Part shown: positions 44,758 to 53,868 of the stretch, one piece after another | Layout: each line of letters begins with the position of its first letter | How positions within the stretch are numbered: the first letter of the stretch is position 1 | Origin: Mycolicibacterium palauense | GTDB lineage: Bacteria > Actinomycetota > Actinomycetes > Mycobacteriales > Mycobacteriaceae | DNA length: 64,000 nt | Direction of reading: 5' to 3' | NCBI RefSeq assembly: GCF_002592005.1 | Contig: NZ_NVQF01000011.1 | Location: 37,177 to 101,176, forward strand | Translations under genes and position numbers: made by a program | The notes under the pieces: model-generated | The model's input: only the letters and a program-made list of their open reading frames with translations | Told to the model about the DNA's origin: nothing | The model's database searches: none

Positions 44758-46167
44758 ATGGAAGCGACCACGAGCGCACAGACGGTCAAACAGCGGCGGG
44801 CGCGATTCGACGCCGACCACGGCATCGCGATCATCCCCGAGGACGCCCGACGGATGCGGCCACGCGATCTGGCCTACATCTGGACGGGCGGACTGTGCAA
44901 CGTGCAGACGGTCGTCTTCGGCGCGCTGGTCGGCCTGACCGGTCTGTCGCTGTGGCAGTCGATCGTCGCGATCATCATCGCCAACTTCACCTGGTGCATC
45001 GCGGCCATGACCTCGTTCGCCGGCAACGCCTCGGGCACCACCGCGTTCGTCACCAGCCGAGCGCCCTTCGGCTACCGGGGCGGCCGCATCGCCTCGTTCT
45101 TCAACTGGCTCTCACAGCTGGTGTTCGAGACCAGCGGCCTCTACATGGTGGTGGTCGCCGTGCTCGCTCTCCTTGACTCGTGGGGCATGAGCAAGTCCAT
45201 GGTGGTGACCGTCGCCGTGGTGATCTCGGTGATCATCATCCAGGGGGTGCTGCCGCGCCTGGGTCACGGCGCCATTCAGAAAGCCATGCGGCTGTTGGTC
45301 ATCCCGGCCATCGTCTTCTTCAGCATCCTCGCCGTACTGACCCTGGGCAAGATTCAGCCGGGTTCGGTGCCGGACGCCGACCTGCCGCTGTTCGTCACCG
45401 GGCTCGCGGTCGCGATGTCGGTCTCGGGCGTGTCGTGGATGGCCAACGCGTCCGACTACTCGCGCTACCTGCCGACCAACACCACCCACGGTTCACACAT
45501 GAGGGCGATGCTGGTGGGAGCGGCCATCCCGATGACCATCCTGATGATCCTGGGAGCCGCCGTCTCCACCATCTCCGCCGACTCCGCCGACCCCATTTCG
45601 GGTCTGCCCCAGACCTTCTCGAGCTGGTTCTTCGTCCCCTACCTGATCTTCGGCATCCTGCAGCTCCTGGCCATCAACAGCCTGGACCTGTACTCGTCGG
45701 GGGTCACCCTGCAGGCACTGGGCGCCCCGCTGAGCCGCGTCCAGGCCGTCATGCTCGACCTGATCATCTGCGGCGTCGTGGTGGTGGTCGCGCTGTTCAG
45801 CTCGGACTTCTACAGCTTCGTCACCACCATGCTGCTGTTCGTCATGGTGTGGCTGGGGCCGTGGGGTGCCATCCAGATCGCCGACTACTGGCTGCGCCGC
45901 GGCCGCTACGACACCGACGGGTTCTTCGCCGGACGCGACGGCATCTACTGGCGCGACAACGGCTTCCACACCCCGGCCTTCGTCGCTCTGATCGCGGGCG
46001 CGGTCACCGCCGTGCTGACCATCTCGACTCCGATCTTCACCGGACCGATCTCGTCGGGGCTGCTCGCCGATGCCGACATCAGCATCATCGCCTCGATGAT
46101 CGTCTCCTCGGCCATCTACGTCCTGTGGGCCGGCAAGGCGGTGCGGGCCGAGGCCGCAAGCATATGA
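44758..46167 (+). CDS. NCS1-family nucleobase permease (cytosine/purine type)
   Basis: 469 residues, about 12 TM helices. PRDLAYIWTGGLCNVQTVVFGALVG is the NCS1 first-helix signature, TSFAGNASGTTAFVTSRAPFGYRG a substrate-site segment, and SGVSWMANASDYSRYLP the TM6 block. It imports cytosine, adenine or a related heterocycle with a cation. ATG 44758 follows AGAGGAGG. Its stop overlaps the SLOG gene (ATGA), so it heads a four-gene operon with phosphoribosyltransferase and adenine deaminase, which makes a purine the likely cargo. Confidence 0.9.
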   Translation: MEATTSAQTVKQRRARFDADHGIAIIPEDARRMRPRDLAYIWTGGLCNVQTVVFGALVGLTGLSLWQSIVAIIIANFTWCIAAMTSFAGNASGTTAFVTSRAPFGYRGGRIASFFNWLSQLVFETSGLYMVVVAVLALLDSWGMSKSMVVTVAVVISVIIIQGVLPRLGHGAIQKAMRLLVIPAIVFFSILAVLTLGKIQPGSVPDADLPLFVTGLAVAMSVSGVSWMANASDYSRYLPTNTTHGSHMRAMLVGAAIPMTILMILGAAVSTISADSADPISGLPQTFSSWFFVPYLIFGILQLLAINSLDLYSSGVTLQALGAPLSRVQAVMLDLIICGVVVVVALFSSDFYSFVTTMLLFVMVWLGPWGAIQIADYWLRRGRYDTDGFFAGRDGIYWRDNGFHTPAFVALIAGAVTAVLTISTPIFTGPISSGLLADADISIIASMIVSSAIYVLWAGKAVRAEAASI

Positions 46168-46721
46168 CTCCGCTGACTGTCGGAATGATCGGTCCCACCA
46201 ACATCACGAGAGTGTCCGCCGCGGCCGGCCTGGACCCGGCCCGCTACCACCGGGCCGCGCACGACGCCGGTGCGCTGCTGGCCACCATGGGACACACCAT
46301 GGTCGTCGTCCCGGACCGGGGGGTGGCGCTGGCCGCCCTCGACGGCTACCTCAGTACGGACGGTCCGCACGTGATCGGCATCTGCCCGTCCAGCGGCCCC
46401 AGCGAACCTGCGGGCATCCCGGCGATCGCCACGCATCGGACCCGGTGTCACCGCATCGTCGAGGACTGTTCCTGGTTCGAACAGCACCACCGTATCGGCC
46501 TGTTGTCCGACGCCATGATCTGTGTCGGCCTGAGCAGTGGAACCCTGACCGAGCTGGCCTGGACCAAATGGACACCCGGACCACCGGTGGCGATCATCGC
46601 CGGCACCTTCAGCACGATTCCGCCGGAACTGCACGCCGAAATACCGCTCACCGTTGTGGATTTCCGCGACCTTCCGGACTGGCTGGAATCGGTGTCCCAC
46701 GAAACGCAACTCGCCGGGTGA
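46164..46721 (+). CDS. SLOG/LOG-like Rossmann-fold nucleotide-binding protein
   Basis: 185 residues. VGMIGPTNITRVSAAAGLDP, LLATMGHTMVVVPDRGVALAAL and AMICVGLSSGTLTELAWTKW form the SLOG pattern; the last resembles the LOG G-G-x-G-T-x-x-E active-site motif with GLSSGTLTE. LOG enzymes cleave nucleoside monophosphates to the free base. Together with the neighbouring permease, phosphoribosyltransferase and adenine deaminase this suggests nucleobase release or sensing (inference). ATGA overlap upstream, GTGA overlap downstream. Confidence 0.7.
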   Translation: MTPLTVGMIGPTNITRVSAAAGLDPARYHRAAHDAGALLATMGHTMVVVPDRGVALAALDGYLSTDGPHVIGICPSSGPSEPAGIPAIATHRTRCHRIVEDCSWFEQHHRIGLLSDAMICVGLSSGTLTELAWTKWTPGPPVAIIAGTFSTIPPELHAEIPLTVVDFRDLPDWLESVSHETQLAG

Positions 46722-47320
46722 ACACCTACCAGGCCCAGGTCGGCTCCCAAAGCGTCGCGCTGCCGATCGTCCCGCTCGACGAGGGCACCGCGATCGCGCT
46801 GCTGATCACCTTCGACCACGGGGTGGCATTCCTGCAGACCGCGGGCGCCGAGCTCGCCGAGGCCATCGCCGACCTGCGCCCGGAGTGCATCGTCACCGCC
46901 GCCACCCTCGGCATCCCGGTCGCCATCGAGGTCAGCCGGGTGCTCGGCCTCGACGACTTCGTCGTGCTGCACAAGTCGCCGAAGCTGCACCTGGTGGATG
47001 CGATCACCGAAACGCTGACGTCCATCACCACCGACGGACGCCAGCAACTGAGACTGGATCGGGCACGGCTGCCCGCCGTGGCCGGGAAACGGGTGGTGTT
47101 CGTCGATGACGTCATCTCCACCGGTGCCTCGGCGCGCGCCGCGCTGCAGATCCTGCGTACCGCCGGCGCGCAGATCGTCGGAGCCGCCGCGCTGATGCTC
47201 GAAGGGTGCGGCGCCGGCGATGCGCTCGCCGAATTCACCACCGAAATAAGGACACTCGGCCGTCTTCCGCTGTTCGAGTTCCATGACCGCTGGAAACCCC
47301 GCCTCGAAGGAGACCGATGA
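46718..47320 (+). CDS. Phosphoribosyltransferase (adenine/xanthine type)
   Basis: A 200-residue type-I phosphoribosyltransferase. The PRPP loop is VVFVDDVISTGASARAALQ; the pyrophosphate loop is TAATLGIPVAIEVSRVLG. VVLHKSPKLHLVDAITETL resembles adenine/xanthine enzymes. It converts a nucleobase plus PRPP to the nucleotide. GTG 46718 overlaps the SLOG stop and the stop overlaps the ade start, so expression is coupled. Confidence 0.85.
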   Translation: MNTYQAQVGSQSVALPIVPLDEGTAIALLITFDHGVAFLQTAGAELAEAIADLRPECIVTAATLGIPVAIEVSRVLGLDDFVVLHKSPKLHLVDAITETLTSITTDGRQQLRLDRARLPAVAGKRVVFVDDVISTGASARAALQILRTAGAQIVGAAALMLEGCGAGDALAEFTTEIRTLGRLPLFEFHDRWKPRLEGDR

Positions 47321-49161
47321 CTGCAGTGAGACAGCCCGTGCCCCCGAGCGCCCGGCCCCTGGGGCAGGCGGTGCCGCTGTGGGAATGCGCGGCAACGCTG
47401 ACCTCGGTGTGCATGGGCCGCGCTTTCGCCGACCGGGTGCTGCTGGGCGCGCAGGTGGTCAATGTGCACACCGCCGAGGTGTATCCGGCCGATGTCGTGA
47501 TCGCGTCCGGGCGGATCGCCTACCTCGGTGACGCGGCGCCCGCGATCGGTCCGGACACCGAGGTGACCGACTTCTCCGGTAGCTATCTGGTACCCGGGCT
47601 GATCGACACCCACGTCCACGTCGAGTCCGCGATGGTCACCATCGGGCCGTTCGCCGACGCCGCGCTGACCGCGGGAACGACGACGGTGTTGATCGAAAAT
47701 CACGACATGGCCAATGTCTTCGGCGCCGAGGGTATCTGCTGGATGCTGGAGGAGGCACGCCTGCAGCGGCTGAAGACCATCCTGGCCGTCCCGGCGTGCG
47801 TCCCCCCGATGCCCAGCCTGGAAGACTCGGCTGCTCGCCTGGACCCGGCCGACGTCGCGGCGCTGCTCGACGACCCCGCGGTGGGCGCGCTGGGGGAGAT
47901 GATGAACATGGCCGGGGTGCTCGACGGCGACGAGCGGATGCTTGCCATGATCGCCGCCGCGCTGGAGCGCGGGCTGATCGCCACCGGACACTGGAGCCTG
48001 TCCGGCTGGAACGATCACCGGCTGGCCGCCTACGCCGCCACCGGGATCGACTCCTGCCACGAGAGCGTCAACGTCGAGGACGCCCGGGCCAAACTGCGGG
48101 CCGGCATGTGGGTGCAATTCCGAGAGGGGTCCGCCTGGCACGACATGGCGGCATTGGCGCCGCTGCTCAAGGACGGTTCGGTGGACCGCCGGCACATCAT
48201 GTTCGTCACCGACGACGTGGACCCGGCGTTCCTGCGTACCCACGGCCACCTCGACAACTCCGTGCGGGTCGCGATCGAGCACGGTGTGGACCCGGTCGTC
48301 GCCATCCAGTGCGTCACCGTCACACCCGCGGAGTATCTGGGCCGCCGCCAGGACCTGGGGTCGATCGCCCCGGGGCGCTGCGCGGACATCGTCGTCGTCG
48401 ACGACCTCCACGAGTTCCGGCCCCGCCACGTCATTGTCGACGGTCTGGACCACCGGCCCACCAGCAGCGGTGCGCCGTCGGTCTACCCGACCCGGTCGCG
48501 CCAATCGGTGACGCTCACGCCCGCGCTGTCGGTGGAGGATCTGCGCATCCCCGCCCCGGATGCCGACGAGCCGTTACCGGTCAACGTCATCGGGCTCGTC
48601 GACCGGGTGGTTCCCACCGAACACCGGGTTCGTCACGTGGCAGCCGCCGACGGCGAACTACGCCCCGACGTGGCCGCCGACCTGCTCAAGTTGGTCCTGG
48701 TCACCCGCCACGAGGGCCCCCGCGACATCACGCTGGGGTTCGTCGAAGGACTGGGTATCCGGCGCGGCGCCCTCGCGCAATCCACCGCGCGCGACACCCA
48801 TCACCTGCTCGGTGTCGGGACGAACGACGCCGACCTCCTGGCCGCACTGAACGAAGTGGAGGGCATGGGAGGCGGCATCGCCGTCGTCGACCAGGGGCGG
48901 GTGCTGGCCGCCATCCCGCTTCCCATCGCGGGTCTGGTCACCGAGAAGACGGTCGAGGAGGCCGCCGTCGAACTCGAGGAGGTCGTGTCCGCGCTACGCG
49001 GGTTGGGGTGCACGTTGGAGAACCCGCCGACCGCGCTGGCACTGCTGGCCGTCAGCGCGATCCCGGAACTAAGGATCGGAAACCGTGGGCTGATCGATTC
49101 GCGGAATTACCGGATCGTCGAGCTCATCGACGCCGAGGTCGAAGAGCGCCAACGGATCTGA
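47317..49161 (+). CDS. ade: Adenine deaminase
   Basis: A 614-residue amidohydrolase of the adenine deaminase family. GSYLVPGLIDTHVHVESAMV holds the metal His pair, TTTVLIENHDMANV the third region and LIATGHWSLSGWNDHRLAAY with DSCHESVN the substrate and metal histidines; DDVDPAFL carries the catalytic Asp. Later blocks (DLGSIAPGRCADIVVVDDLH and GGGIAVVDQGRVLAAIPLPIAGL) match the family. It converts adenine to hypoxanthine. ATG overlaps the upstream stop. Its 3' end overlaps the convergent lacI-type gene by 55 bases. Confidence 0.93.
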   Translation: MTAVRQPVPPSARPLGQAVPLWECAATLTSVCMGRAFADRVLLGAQVVNVHTAEVYPADVVIASGRIAYLGDAAPAIGPDTEVTDFSGSYLVPGLIDTHVHVESAMVTIGPFADAALTAGTTTVLIENHDMANVFGAEGICWMLEEARLQRLKTILAVPACVPPMPSLEDSAARLDPADVAALLDDPAVGALGEMMNMAGVLDGDERMLAMIAAALERGLIATGHWSLSGWNDHRLAAYAATGIDSCHESVNVEDARAKLRAGMWVQFREGSAWHDMAALAPLLKDGSVDRRHIMFVTDDVDPAFLRTHGHLDNSVRVAIEHGVDPVVAIQCVTVTPAEYLGRRQDLGSIAPGRCADIVVVDDLHEFRPRHVIVDGLDHRPTSSGAPSVYPTRSRQSVTLTPALSVEDLRIPAPDADEPLPVNVIGLVDRVVPTEHRVRHVAAADGELRPDVAADLLKLVLVTRHEGPRDITLGFVEGLGIRRGALAQSTARDTHHLLGVGTNDADLLAALNEVEGMGGGIAVVDQGRVLAAIPLPIAGLVTEKTVEEAAVELEEVVSALRGLGCTLENPPTALALLAVSAIPELRIGNRGLIDSRNYRIVELIDAEVEERQRI

Positions 49162-50147
49162 CCGTCGACGATCAGAGAGGTTGGATCGGCGCCGGCGAGC
49201 AGGCCGTCGAGCATCTCGGTGGCCGCGCGGCCCAGCTCTTCGGGCATCAGGTCGATACACGTCAGCGCCGGCATGGCCGAGCGGGCGTACAGGCCGTCCG
49301 AGGCCGCGACGATCTGCAGGTCGCCGGGGACCGACAGGCCGGCCTGCCGTACCGCGTGCAGCGTGGGCGCGGCCAAGATCTCGGCCGCGATGTAGAGCAG
49401 ATCCACAGTGCCGCCGGTGCAGGCGGACAGGACCTGGTCATAGCACGTGGTGGTGTCACTGTCCGACGGCAGCAGCAGGACCCGCCCCTCGTTGCCGGTT
49501 TCGTCCACCCACCGCCGGAAGGCGGCAACCGGATCGGTCAGATATCGCTGGTGGCTCTCGGTGGCGACCATCAAAGCGGTGCGCCCGTCGCGTCGGGTCA
49601 GCGCATCCAGTAGCGATCGGGTCAACGCCTGCGCGTCGTTGTCCACCCAGCTGCAGCGTCCGACCTCACGCATGTCGTCGTCCGGGCTGACACAGACGTA
49701 GGGGATCTCCCGGTCATCGAGCAGCACGCACACCGGATCGATACCGATCGGGTCGATGACGACCATTCCCTCCAGCGGCAGCCGGGCCAGCGACTCGAGT
49801 GTGGCGGTGCTGGGCACCAGGGTGGGAAAATACCCCAAATCCCAAGCAACAGTGCTGATCTCCTGGGTTATGCGGGTGAGGAACTCGAGATCGCCGGCCG
49901 ACCACGTCGCCTCGCGCTCGATACGGGCCATCACCGCCACGATCCCGGTCGACTGGGATCGCATGCTGCGGGCCGACGGATTCGCGCGGTACCCGAGCTT
50001 CTCGGCGAGGCGGACCACCCGTTCGCGAGTCTCGGGGCTGCACCGCCCGCGCCCGTTGAGGGCGTCGGAGGCGGTGGTCGTCGATACTCCCGCCGCGCGG
50101 GCCACGTCACGAATGCTTGGCCTATCACGATGGCGTGGCGGACTCAC
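49107..50147 (-). CDS. LacI-family transcriptional regulator
   Basis: 346 residues. The N-terminal helix-turn-helix is RPSIRDVARAAGVSTTTASDALNGRGRCSPETRERV with the hinge helix NPSARSMRS. The periplasmic-binding-like domain follows (IVAVMARIEREATWSAGDLE, LIVDGQIRW). The effector is probably a nucleobase or catabolite. Twin LacI-type operators near 44.7 kb make it the likely local repressor. GTG 50147; it overlaps the end of the SDR pseudogene upstream. Confidence 0.9.
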   Translation of the reverse strand: MSPPRHRDRPSIRDVARAAGVSTTTASDALNGRGRCSPETRERVVRLAEKLGYRANPSARSMRSQSTGIVAVMARIEREATWSAGDLEFLTRITQEISTVAWDLGYFPTLVPSTATLESLARLPLEGMVVIDPIGIDPVCVLLDDREIPYVCVSPDDDMREVGRCSWVDNDAQALTRSLLDALTRRDGRTALMVATESHQRYLTDPVAAFRRWVDETGNEGRVLLLPSDSDTTTCYDQVLSACTGGTVDLLYIAAEILAAPTLHAVRQAGLSVPGDLQIVAASDGLYARSAMPALTCIDLMPEELGRAATEMLDGLLAGADPTSLIVDGQIRWRSSTSASMSSTIR

Positions 50148-50777
50148 TCCAAGACTCTATCCGAAGTGTGTAGGCGGGAATATCGGTGGAGGCGGCGTTC
50201 TCGCGCTGCGCCGCGACGTCGATGAGGCGCCGCGAGAGCCCGTCGGTGATCATCGTCCACGCGTCCGAACCCAGCACCAGGCGCCGCGGTGGCTCCTCGG
50301 CACCGGCGGCGCGAATGATCGCCGCGGCCACGCGTTCGGGACTGCCGAGCATCTCCTCGGGGATCGGCGGTGGCCGGTCGACCGGCCACCGCCCTGGGTG
50401 CGAAGATGCGGCACCACCGCGCGGGCCAGTTGGATGGATCCGGTCAGGTTGGTCGCGATCATCCCGAGTACGTCCTCGTCACTGAGGTCTTCGGTGATAC
50501 CGGACACGCCGTATCCGGCATTGGACACGATGACGTCGATGCTTTCCAGGTCGGCGAACGCTTCACCGACGACCCGGCGGACCGCGCCGGTGTCGGTGAC
50601 GTCGAGGGCCCGCAGCCACAGCCGATCCCCGAACCTCGTCGCCAGGTCGTCGAGCTGCTCGGGCCGGCGCAGGGTGCCCGCGACGGTGTCGCCGCGCTCG
50701 AGAAGCTGCACCACCAGTTCGCGCCCCATACCCCGGGACGCCCCGGTGACGAACCACGTCCTCGTCCTTGGTGTCAT
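50125..50777 (-). pseudogene. Short-chain dehydrogenase/reductase, broken by an internal deletion
   Basis: The N-terminal ~130 residues are intact: WFVTGASRGMGRELVVQLLERG (cofactor loop), VSNAGYGVSG and the helix ending VVPHLRTQGGG. The catalytic Ser and Y-x-x-x-K segment is missing. The C-terminal part resumes in another frame (IPEEMLGSPERVAAAIIRAAG) and runs to TGA 50127-50125. A 28-base perfect palindrome marks the junction at 50366-50393. ATG 50777 overlaps the upstream Mo-subunit stop (ATGA), so it was once the last coupled gene of that operon. Confidence 0.75.
50366..50393. repeat. 28-base perfect palindrome at the SDR deletion junction
   Basis: Left half GGCGGTGGCCGGTC, right half GACCGGCCACCGCC, no spacer. 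It lies where the catalytic core of the SDR gene should be. It could be a deletion scar or mark a collapsed hairpin. Confidence 0.9.
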
Positions 50778-52864
50778 GTCAGCACCTTCCACGGCAAAAT
50801 GGGTAGGTCGCGCACCCGTACACCCACCGCGTCATACACGGCGGCGGCCACCGCGGCATCGACACCGATCGCGCCGAGCTCGCCGATCCCGCGCGCGCCG
50901 ATCAAGCTGGCCGCGTCGTCGAACTCGTCGATGAACGACACGTCCAGGGCTGCCGGGATGTCGGCGTTGACCGGCACCGCGACGTTCGACAGGTTCTTGG
51001 CCAGCCAGCGGCCGTGCACCCGCTCCTGGTCGCTTTCCTCCAACGTGGCCTTGCCCCAACCCCAGATGATTCCGCCGGTCATCTGAGCGCGCGCCGTTAC
51101 CGGATTCAGGATGCGCCCCGCCGAGTACGCCCCGACCGCGCGTCGCAGGCGCAACAGTCCGAAATCCGGGTCCACCCCGACCTCGACGAAGATGGCACCC
51201 CAGGAGCGCATCGCAGCCCCCGTGTCCGCGCCGTCCAGATTCATCACACCCGCCGGGGTTTCGAACCAGCCGCGGCCGACGATCTCGTCGATCCCAGCGT
51301 TGCGCAGCGCATCGGCCGCCACGCCCTGGATGGCGCGGTCGGCGAGCTGCTTGGCGACATCGCGGGCTGCGGCGGCCACCGCGCTGCCGGCGCTCATCGT
51401 GGTCGACGACCCGTAGGCCGGCCCGGCTACCGGAAGATCGGTGTCGCCCCAGTAGATGTCGACGTTGTCCTGCGGAACGCCGAGCTCGTCGGCGGCGATC
51501 TGGCACAGGATCGTCTGCACGCCGGTGCCGATGTCGTGCACGTTGGTCTCCACCACCACCGTCGCGTCGGCGCGGAGCCGGACCCGCGCCGCGCTGGGAA
51601 ACCGGAAGCTGCCCATGGTGCAGGTCGCCATACCGTGCCCGATTACCCACGGCCCGTCGGTGCGTGGCAGCTCGTGGCGCTCGCGCCACCGGTAGCGGCG
51701 GGCTCCTTCCACGTAGGCTTCTCTGAGCTTGTTGCTCGACCAGGGTCGGCCGTCCTCGGGGCAGACTTCGGCGAAGTTGGCCAGCCGCAGGTCCAGTGGA
51801 TCCATCCCGGTGGTTTCGGCAAGCTCGTTCATCGCGCATTCCAACGCCCACATGCCGGGGCCCTCCAACGGTGCCCGCATGGGGGACGGCGCGTTGAGGT
51901 TGACCCGCTCGATGACTTGCCGGGTGCGGATGGCGCCCGCGGCGTAGAGGTTTCTGCCGGCGATGGTGGCCGGCTCGACATGGGTGTCGACCATTCCGGT
52001 GCTGTTGACCACGGTGTGCTCGATGCCCAGGAGCCGGCCGGAGGTGTCGGCGGCCAGCCGGATGGTCTGCTCCATCCAGGGCTGGTAGCCGACATTGCTG
52101 AACTGGTCGGCGCGGCGTAGGTGCAGTTTGACGGGTCTGTCGGTGGCTCCGGCGGCGACCGCGGCGAGGATCTCATGTGGCCAGATGTAGCTCTTGGAGC
52201 CGAATCCGCCGCCGATGTGGCGGGCGATGACGCGGATGTGCCCGGCGTCGATCCCCAGTGCGTGGGCGATCACCGGCGGCACCGTGGCACCGGCCTGCAC
52301 CGAGTCCCACAACGTCAGCAGCTCACCATCCCACTGCGCGACGGTGCCCGACGTCTCCATCGCGTGGTGGTGGCGGGGTGCCTGCCAGTAGGTTTGCTCG
52401 ATGCGGAACGCGGCCCGCGACCATGCCTCGGCCAGGTCGCCTTGCTCGAAGGTGCCGCCGAACTCACCCGGTGCCGGCTCGCGAGCACCGGCACCGAGCA
52501 GCACCGGATCAGTGCGCTCGCAGTCGACGGCCACCAACTCGCGGCCGGCCTCCGCCGCCTCCACCGAATCGGCGATGACGATCGCGACAGGCTGTCCCTC
52601 GTAGCGGATCATGTTGTCGGTGAAGGGCATCAGCGTCACACCGGCCGGCGGGGAAAGTTCGGGAAAAGCCGGCATGTCCTCGGCGGTCAGGACGGTGACC
52701 ACGCCCGGCAGCAGGCGCGCGGCCACACCGTCCACCGCTGTCACCCGCCCGGCTGCCACGGGCGCCCCCACCAGCACCGCGTGCAGCAGGCCCTTGGGGT
52801 GGTGATCGCCGGTGAAGCGAGCCGCACCGGTGACCTTGGCGGTGGCCTCGTAGCGGGTGAACAT
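50774..52864 (-). CDS. Molybdenum hydroxylase large subunit (PaoC/XdhA type)
   Basis: A 696-residue molybdopterin-binding subunit. The molybdenum-domain blocks are VIARHIGGGFGSKSYIWPHE, LNAPSPMRAPLEGPGMWALE and ETNVHDIGTGVQTILCQIAA; the catalytic Glu is in GARGIGELGAIGVDAAVAAA. It oxidises an N-heterocycle or aldehyde with water-derived oxygen, passing electrons to the FeS and FAD subunits. ATG 52864 overlaps the FAD-subunit stop. Confidence 0.9.
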   Translation of the reverse strand: MFTRYEATAKVTGAARFTGDHHPKGLLHAVLVGAPVAAGRVTAVDGVAARLLPGVVTVLTAEDMPAFPELSPPAGVTLMPFTDNMIRYEGQPVAIVIADSVEAAEAGRELVAVDCERTDPVLLGAGAREPAPGEFGGTFEQGDLAEAWSRAAFRIEQTYWQAPRHHHAMETSGTVAQWDGELLTLWDSVQAGATVPPVIAHALGIDAGHIRVIARHIGGGFGSKSYIWPHEILAAVAAGATDRPVKLHLRRADQFSNVGYQPWMEQTIRLAADTSGRLLGIEHTVVNSTGMVDTHVEPATIAGRNLYAAGAIRTRQVIERVNLNAPSPMRAPLEGPGMWALECAMNELAETTGMDPLDLRLANFAEVCPEDGRPWSSNKLREAYVEGARRYRWRERHELPRTDGPWVIGHGMATCTMGSFRFPSAARVRLRADATVVVETNVHDIGTGVQTILCQIAADELGVPQDNVDIYWGDTDLPVAGPAYGSSTTMSAGSAVAAAARDVAKQLADRAIQGVAADALRNAGIDEIVGRGWFETPAGVMNLDGADTGAAMRSWGAIFVEVGVDPDFGLLRLRRAVGAYSAGRILNPVTARAQMTGGIIWGWGKATLEESDQERVHGRWLAKNLSNVAVPVNADIPAALDVSFIDEFDDAASLIGARGIGELGAIGVDAAVAAAVYDAVGVRVRDLPILPWKVLT

Positions 52865-53868
52865 CACGGTGCACCCGCCGCGGTCAGCAGGGCCCGTGCC
52901 GCCGCCCGTGCCGCCAGGACCGTTTTGAAGCCGTTGCCCGGCAGGGGACGGGCAACGGCCAGGGCCCGGTCGAACACCGGCAGCAGGGCGTCCCGGTCGA
53001 GGGGGAGACCCACGAGGTCGGCCTCGGCCTCGTCGAGGCGCCACGGTTTCTGAGCGACCGACCCCAGCGCTACCCGGGCCTCGGCGATGACGCCGGCGTC
53101 GCTGCGCACCGTGGCGGCAGCCGCGACGATCGCGTACTCGTAGGACGCCCGCTCACGCACCTTGACATACGCCTGCCCCTCGGCGGGACGCAGCCGCAGG
53201 CGGTAGCCGGTGATCAGCTCGCCGGGGTTCATGCGGTTCTCGCGTTGTGGCTCACCTGTGGCCGCCGCCTCTTGCTGGGTCAGGTGAAACTCGGTCATCG
53301 GGATGCTGCGCGGCCCGTCCGTGCCGATGACGTCGATCCACGCGTCCAGTGCGGCCAACGCCACCGCAGGGTCCGAGGGCTGCACCGCCACACAGTCATT
53401 GGTCCAGCCGAGGATCGCCTGGCGCTCATGTTGGCCGGTCAGCGACGAGCAACCGCTTCCCGGAAGGCGTTTGTTGCAGCCCCAGGGTAGGGGCGCCTCC
53501 GCACGGAAATAGGGGCAGCGGGTGCGCTGCAGCACGTTGCCGCCCATGGTGGCGCGGTTGCGCAACTGCGCGGATGCGGCCTGACGGCACGCCGAGGCCA
53601 GCGCCTCCGCACCGTCACCCAAGGCGGGATGCTCGGCAACCTCGTTGAGCGTCGCCAACGCACCGATGAGCAGTTCGTCGTCACGCCGGGTGATCCCGCG
53701 CAACTCGTCGATGTCGTTGATGTCGACGACGCGGCCCTCATCGGCGATGCCCAGCCGAAACCAGTTCAACAACTCCGTTCCGCCGGCGATGGCGACGGCG
53801 TCGCCACGGCCCAGCGCGGTCGCCGCCGACGCGATGTCCCCGGCGCGGGCATACCCGAAATCCCTCAC
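52864..53868 (-). CDS. Molybdenum hydroxylase FAD subunit with [4Fe-4S] site (PaoB type)
   Basis: 334 residues of the CoxM/XdhB FAD-binding type. VAIAGGTELLNWFRLGI binds FAD; IGALATLNEVAEHP follows. Four Cys (118, 131, 140 and 159) in RCPYFRAEAPLPWGCNKRLP, GSGCSS and TNDCVAVQPSD match the extra [4Fe-4S] cluster of the PaoB (YagS) family. GTG 53868 overlaps the FeS-subunit stop. Unlike the E. coli PaoABC, the partner subunit shows no Tat signal, so the complex is probably cytoplasmic. Confidence 0.87.
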   Translation of the reverse strand: MRDFGYARAGDIASAATALGRGDAVAIAGGTELLNWFRLGIADEGRVVDINDIDELRGITRRDDELLIGALATLNEVAEHPALGDGAEALASACRQAASAQLRNRATMGGNVLQRTRCPYFRAEAPLPWGCNKRLPGSGCSSLTGQHERQAILGWTNDCVAVQPSDPAVALAALDAWIDVIGTDGPRSIPMTEFHLTQQEAAATGEPQRENRMNPGELITGYRLRLRPAEGQAYVKVRERASYEYAIVAAAATVRSDAGVIAEARVALGSVAQKPWRLDEAEADLVGLPLDRDALLPVFDRALAVARPLPGNGFKTVLAARAAARALLTAAGAP

